A DNA stretch of 22,247 bases from an uncultured Acetatifactor sp. Its GTDB lineage: Bacteria; Bacillota; Clostridia; Lachnospirales; Lachnospiraceae. The position numbers were made by a program, and so were the translations under genes. The stretch is taken from contig CAKRZO010000035.1 of assembly GCA_934433135.1 (NCBI GenBank), forward strand, positions 1-22,247, given 5' to 3'. Shown here in pieces: positions 22,216 to 22,247 of the stretch (position 1 is its first letter; each line of letters starts with the position of its first letter). The notes beneath the pieces were generated by a model, which saw only the letters and a program-made list of their open reading frames with translations, searched no databases and had not been told where the DNA came from.

Positions 22216-22247
22216 TGATATAATCATAATCAATACGAGAACAGGAG
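22216..22247 (+). promoter_or_regulatory. rightward promoter and ribosome binding site for a gene beyond the window
   Basis: TG-A-TATAAT (22216-22224) is an extended -10 element. AGGAG at 22243-22247 ends the window in ribosome-binding-site position, so a start codon is expected within about 10 bases to the right. A TTGACA at 22192-22197 is 21 bases from the -10, too far for a normal -35. The promoter overlaps the leftward array promoter. Confidence 0.5.

Noticed and set aside
22192..22224. TTGACA to TATAAT as a classical -35/-10 pair
   Set aside because: The spacing is 21 bases, too long. The extended -10 alone is the more plausible rightward promoter element.

Overview
The window looks like a chromosomal segment from a spore-forming gut Firmicute, most likely a Lachnospiraceae-type Clostridia. 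The evidence is the spoIIAA-spoIIAB-sigF sporulation operon, a valine T-box leader before valS, a fused FeoA-FeoB iron transporter with a Cys-rich partner protein, strong AGGAGG ribosome binding sites, consensus SigA promoters and a VPKTGD sorting-like motif. Nearly all genes lie on the minus strand.

Left part (1-8000). The extreme left carries the tail of a plus-strand gene that enters from outside. A secreted, membrane-anchored protein with an acidic linker follows. Next is a three-gene minus-strand sugar operon: an L-fucose/L-arabinose-isomerase-like protein, an intracellular GH36-like alpha-galactosidase, and a D-psicose/D-tagatose 3-epimerase-like protein that ends at a clear terminator. 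A PocR-AraC regulator is divergent from it. The operon lacks a transporter and a kinase. Its gene boundaries carry two families of structured interspersed repeats. Family A has the ends TAACAGTTCAGACA. Family B is a multi-hairpin element with a 10-bp target duplication that copies the ribosome binding site.

Middle part (8000-17900). This holds housekeeping and developmental genes: a hotdog acyl-CoA thioesterase, a membrane-anchored GH25 muramidase, sigF-spoIIAB-spoIIAA, a zinc-ribbon/TPR membrane protein, a 51-residue protein overlapping folC, folC, and valS under T-box control (GUA specifier). The valS promoter overlaps the stop codon of the neighbouring iron gene.

Right part (17870-22247). 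feoAB and its small Cys-rich partner are followed by an HTH-WYL regulator, a 40-residue small protein, and a short CRISPR array of four perfect 36-nt repeats, one degenerate terminal repeat and four 29-30 nt spacers. The decayed left-most repeat and a good promoter in the right flank indicate leftward transcription, towards the small ORF and the WYL gene. Repeat length, spacer length and the GTTTGAGAGC start favour type II. No cas gene is present in the window. A second, rightward promoter and a ribosome binding site lie in the last 32 bases, so an unseen gene starts just past the right end.
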